A DNA stretch of 64,000 nt from Glyphotaelius pellucidus (lineage: Eukaryota; Arthropoda; Insecta; Trichoptera; Limnephilidae): positions 930,001 through 994,000 of the forward strand of contig OW386565.1 of NCBI GenBank assembly GCA_936435175.1, written 5' to 3'. The notes under the pieces are model-generated. The model was not told where the DNA came from, did no database searches, and saw only the letters and a list, made by a program, of their open reading frames with translations. Positions 62,838 through 64,000 of this stretch are shown in pieces. Each line of letters opens with the position of its first letter. The stretch's first letter is position 1. A program made the translations under genes and the position numbers.

Positions 62838-63120
62838 AAATAACTCTCTAAAAAATAAATTTGTACACAAATTATTCACATAGAAACAGCGAATTTGTGA
62901 CCCGTACCTCATTTATATATCTCATATTGTAAAGCTGAAGGTAATTGTTCCCTGATGTTAGCATATACCTGGATTCTGGATTACTCTGTTCACCTTGTTT
63001 AGGAAACTTACCACACAGCAACCATTCAATTAGCTAATGAATGTATTTTTTTATATAAATGTGTATAATTAGATTAAAGTTACTATTTGTATCATTGATA
63101 ATATATTGAAATTTAACAAG
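62838..63120. repeat. Dispersed repeat joined to the truncated Copia
   Basis: Homologous to 53200-53520 ('acctcatttata', 'caattagctaatgaatg', 'attgataatatattga'). It begins right after the TDNGCE codons, so Copia was broken by insertion of, or recombination with, this repeat. Confidence 0.65.
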
Positions 63121-64000
63121 ACTGTGTGTAATATAATTTTTAATAATTTAACAGATGGCAACATAAACAAAATTATCAATTTAACAACAAACAGATTAAA
63201 ATAACTGGAATATATATTTATATTTTTATTTATTCTTTTTTTGCTATTGTGTACGAAAGCATTATGCAAATATGTCATTTCTATGATTTTTTTTTTTTTT
63301 TTCAAATGATAACGATTCCTGCCTTCTTTTTTTTCCATGATATGGTTTTGATAGAGATTCCAATGTAATAAACACTGTGAGAATTATAGAACTATTTATT
63401 CCTATCAGAATTATATTACTAGTACTATCAGACTTATAATCTTTCTCAATTTTCAGTTACGGAGAAGAACTCTTCGATATCTCTCATTCACTTTACTGTT
63501 TAAATTATTTTTATTATTATATATATATATTTATATACTTTTTTATTAAAATATAAGATAGATCATGAAATTATTAATACATAAAAATAATGAGATTGCT
63601 TCTTCTCAATCCTATCGTATATTTTCTTAAAAACAATTTAAAAATAAGAAAATGAAAAAACTTCGATATATTTCCTGTTTGAACATTCGGATAGGAAATA
63701 TATCGATGAAAGATTTAGTTTTTATTTTTAAGATTAAGCTTTTATTTTTAAGATTTAGTTTTTATTTTTCTGTTCACAAAACAATGAGTTTATATTTTGG
63801 TTTTCTTTATAGTTTTAATATATTATCATTTTATTTATTTAAACTTTGTAACTTTTCTCAGTACTTTTAAAACTATCACTATATTTAACTGCTTTACGGC
63901 CTTTATAACATTGTACTTGAAATGATGTTTACATTTGTAATTATTAGATACAATATTATGCTTTACAAAAAACAACAACTACCTAATGTGAACTAAACCA
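63121..64000. other. AT-rich DNA, nothing recognised
   Basis: More than three quarters A+T by eye, including a T-run at 63285-63302 and an (AT)n tract near 63520. Short frames (63069-63338, 63652-63870) are low-complexity. Confidence 0.5.

Overview
This is an AT-rich eukaryotic window built almost entirely of transposable elements (TEs) and minisatellites. The TE spectrum (I-type and Jockey/CR1-type LINEs, Penelope, hAT, Helitrons, Copia, tRNA-headed SINEs) and one host exon of LITAF type point to an animal, most probably an insect; I cannot name the order. There is no prokaryotic signature.

Layout. 1-640: retroposon scraps. 1.2-4.34 kb: a 42-bp megasatellite. 4.57-9.2 kb: hAT end, rearranged LINE pieces, Penelope RT and GIY-YIG pieces, a 0.9-kb foldback and a 58-bp x7 array. 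9209-12527: a hAT element with a perfect 8-bp target-site duplication (TSD), inserted in Penelope; inside it the transposase C-terminus has expanded into an 80/83-bp array and is also split by a LINE. 13481-19005: a complete 5.5-kb I-superfamily LINE on the minus strand with a 13-bp TSD, ORF1 (three zinc knuckles) and ORF2 (APE endonuclease, RT, RNase H), damaged by one TAG and one 1-nt frameshift. 19.1-22.06 kb: decayed DNA transposon with TIRs and a 35-bp x17 array in its gene. 22289-22877: Helitron. 23.04-24.82 kb: two arrays. 25-31.9 kb: SINEs, TIR/tRNA-like elements, LINE tails and some non-repetitive DNA. 32.25-37.05 kb: a LINE with a 55-bp x21 array inside its RT frame and a second LINE nested in it, followed by a 46-bp x14 array. 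37.9-48 kb: tRNA-containing elements, LINE fragments, a SINE split by a solo LTR, and two larger hAT elements (42825-45428, with a smaller hAT nested inside; 45511-47928). 48.2-50.2 kb: 30-bp x24 and 27-bp x37 arrays. 51.5-57.5 kb: Helitrons, a SINE, a 107-bp array and a MITE. 57.77-58.06 kb: the last exon of a LITAF-domain host gene (minus strand) with a minisatellite in its 3' UTR. 58.5-60.7 kb: MITEs and retroposons. 60.9-62.84 kb: Copia 5' LTR, primer-binding site and gag-protease-integrase, cut off in the integrase.

The most striking property is the number of high-identity tandem arrays (about 14, over 11 kb, roughly a sixth of the window). At least three lie inside TE coding sequence and have periods that are not multiples of three. 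In every array whose borders I could read, the repeat junction can be explained by 2-6 bp of microhomology between the two ends of the parent segment. This suggests recurrent microhomology-mediated tandem duplication followed by amplification. The only credible host coding sequence seen is the LITAF exon; the remaining genes are TE genes, mostly broken.
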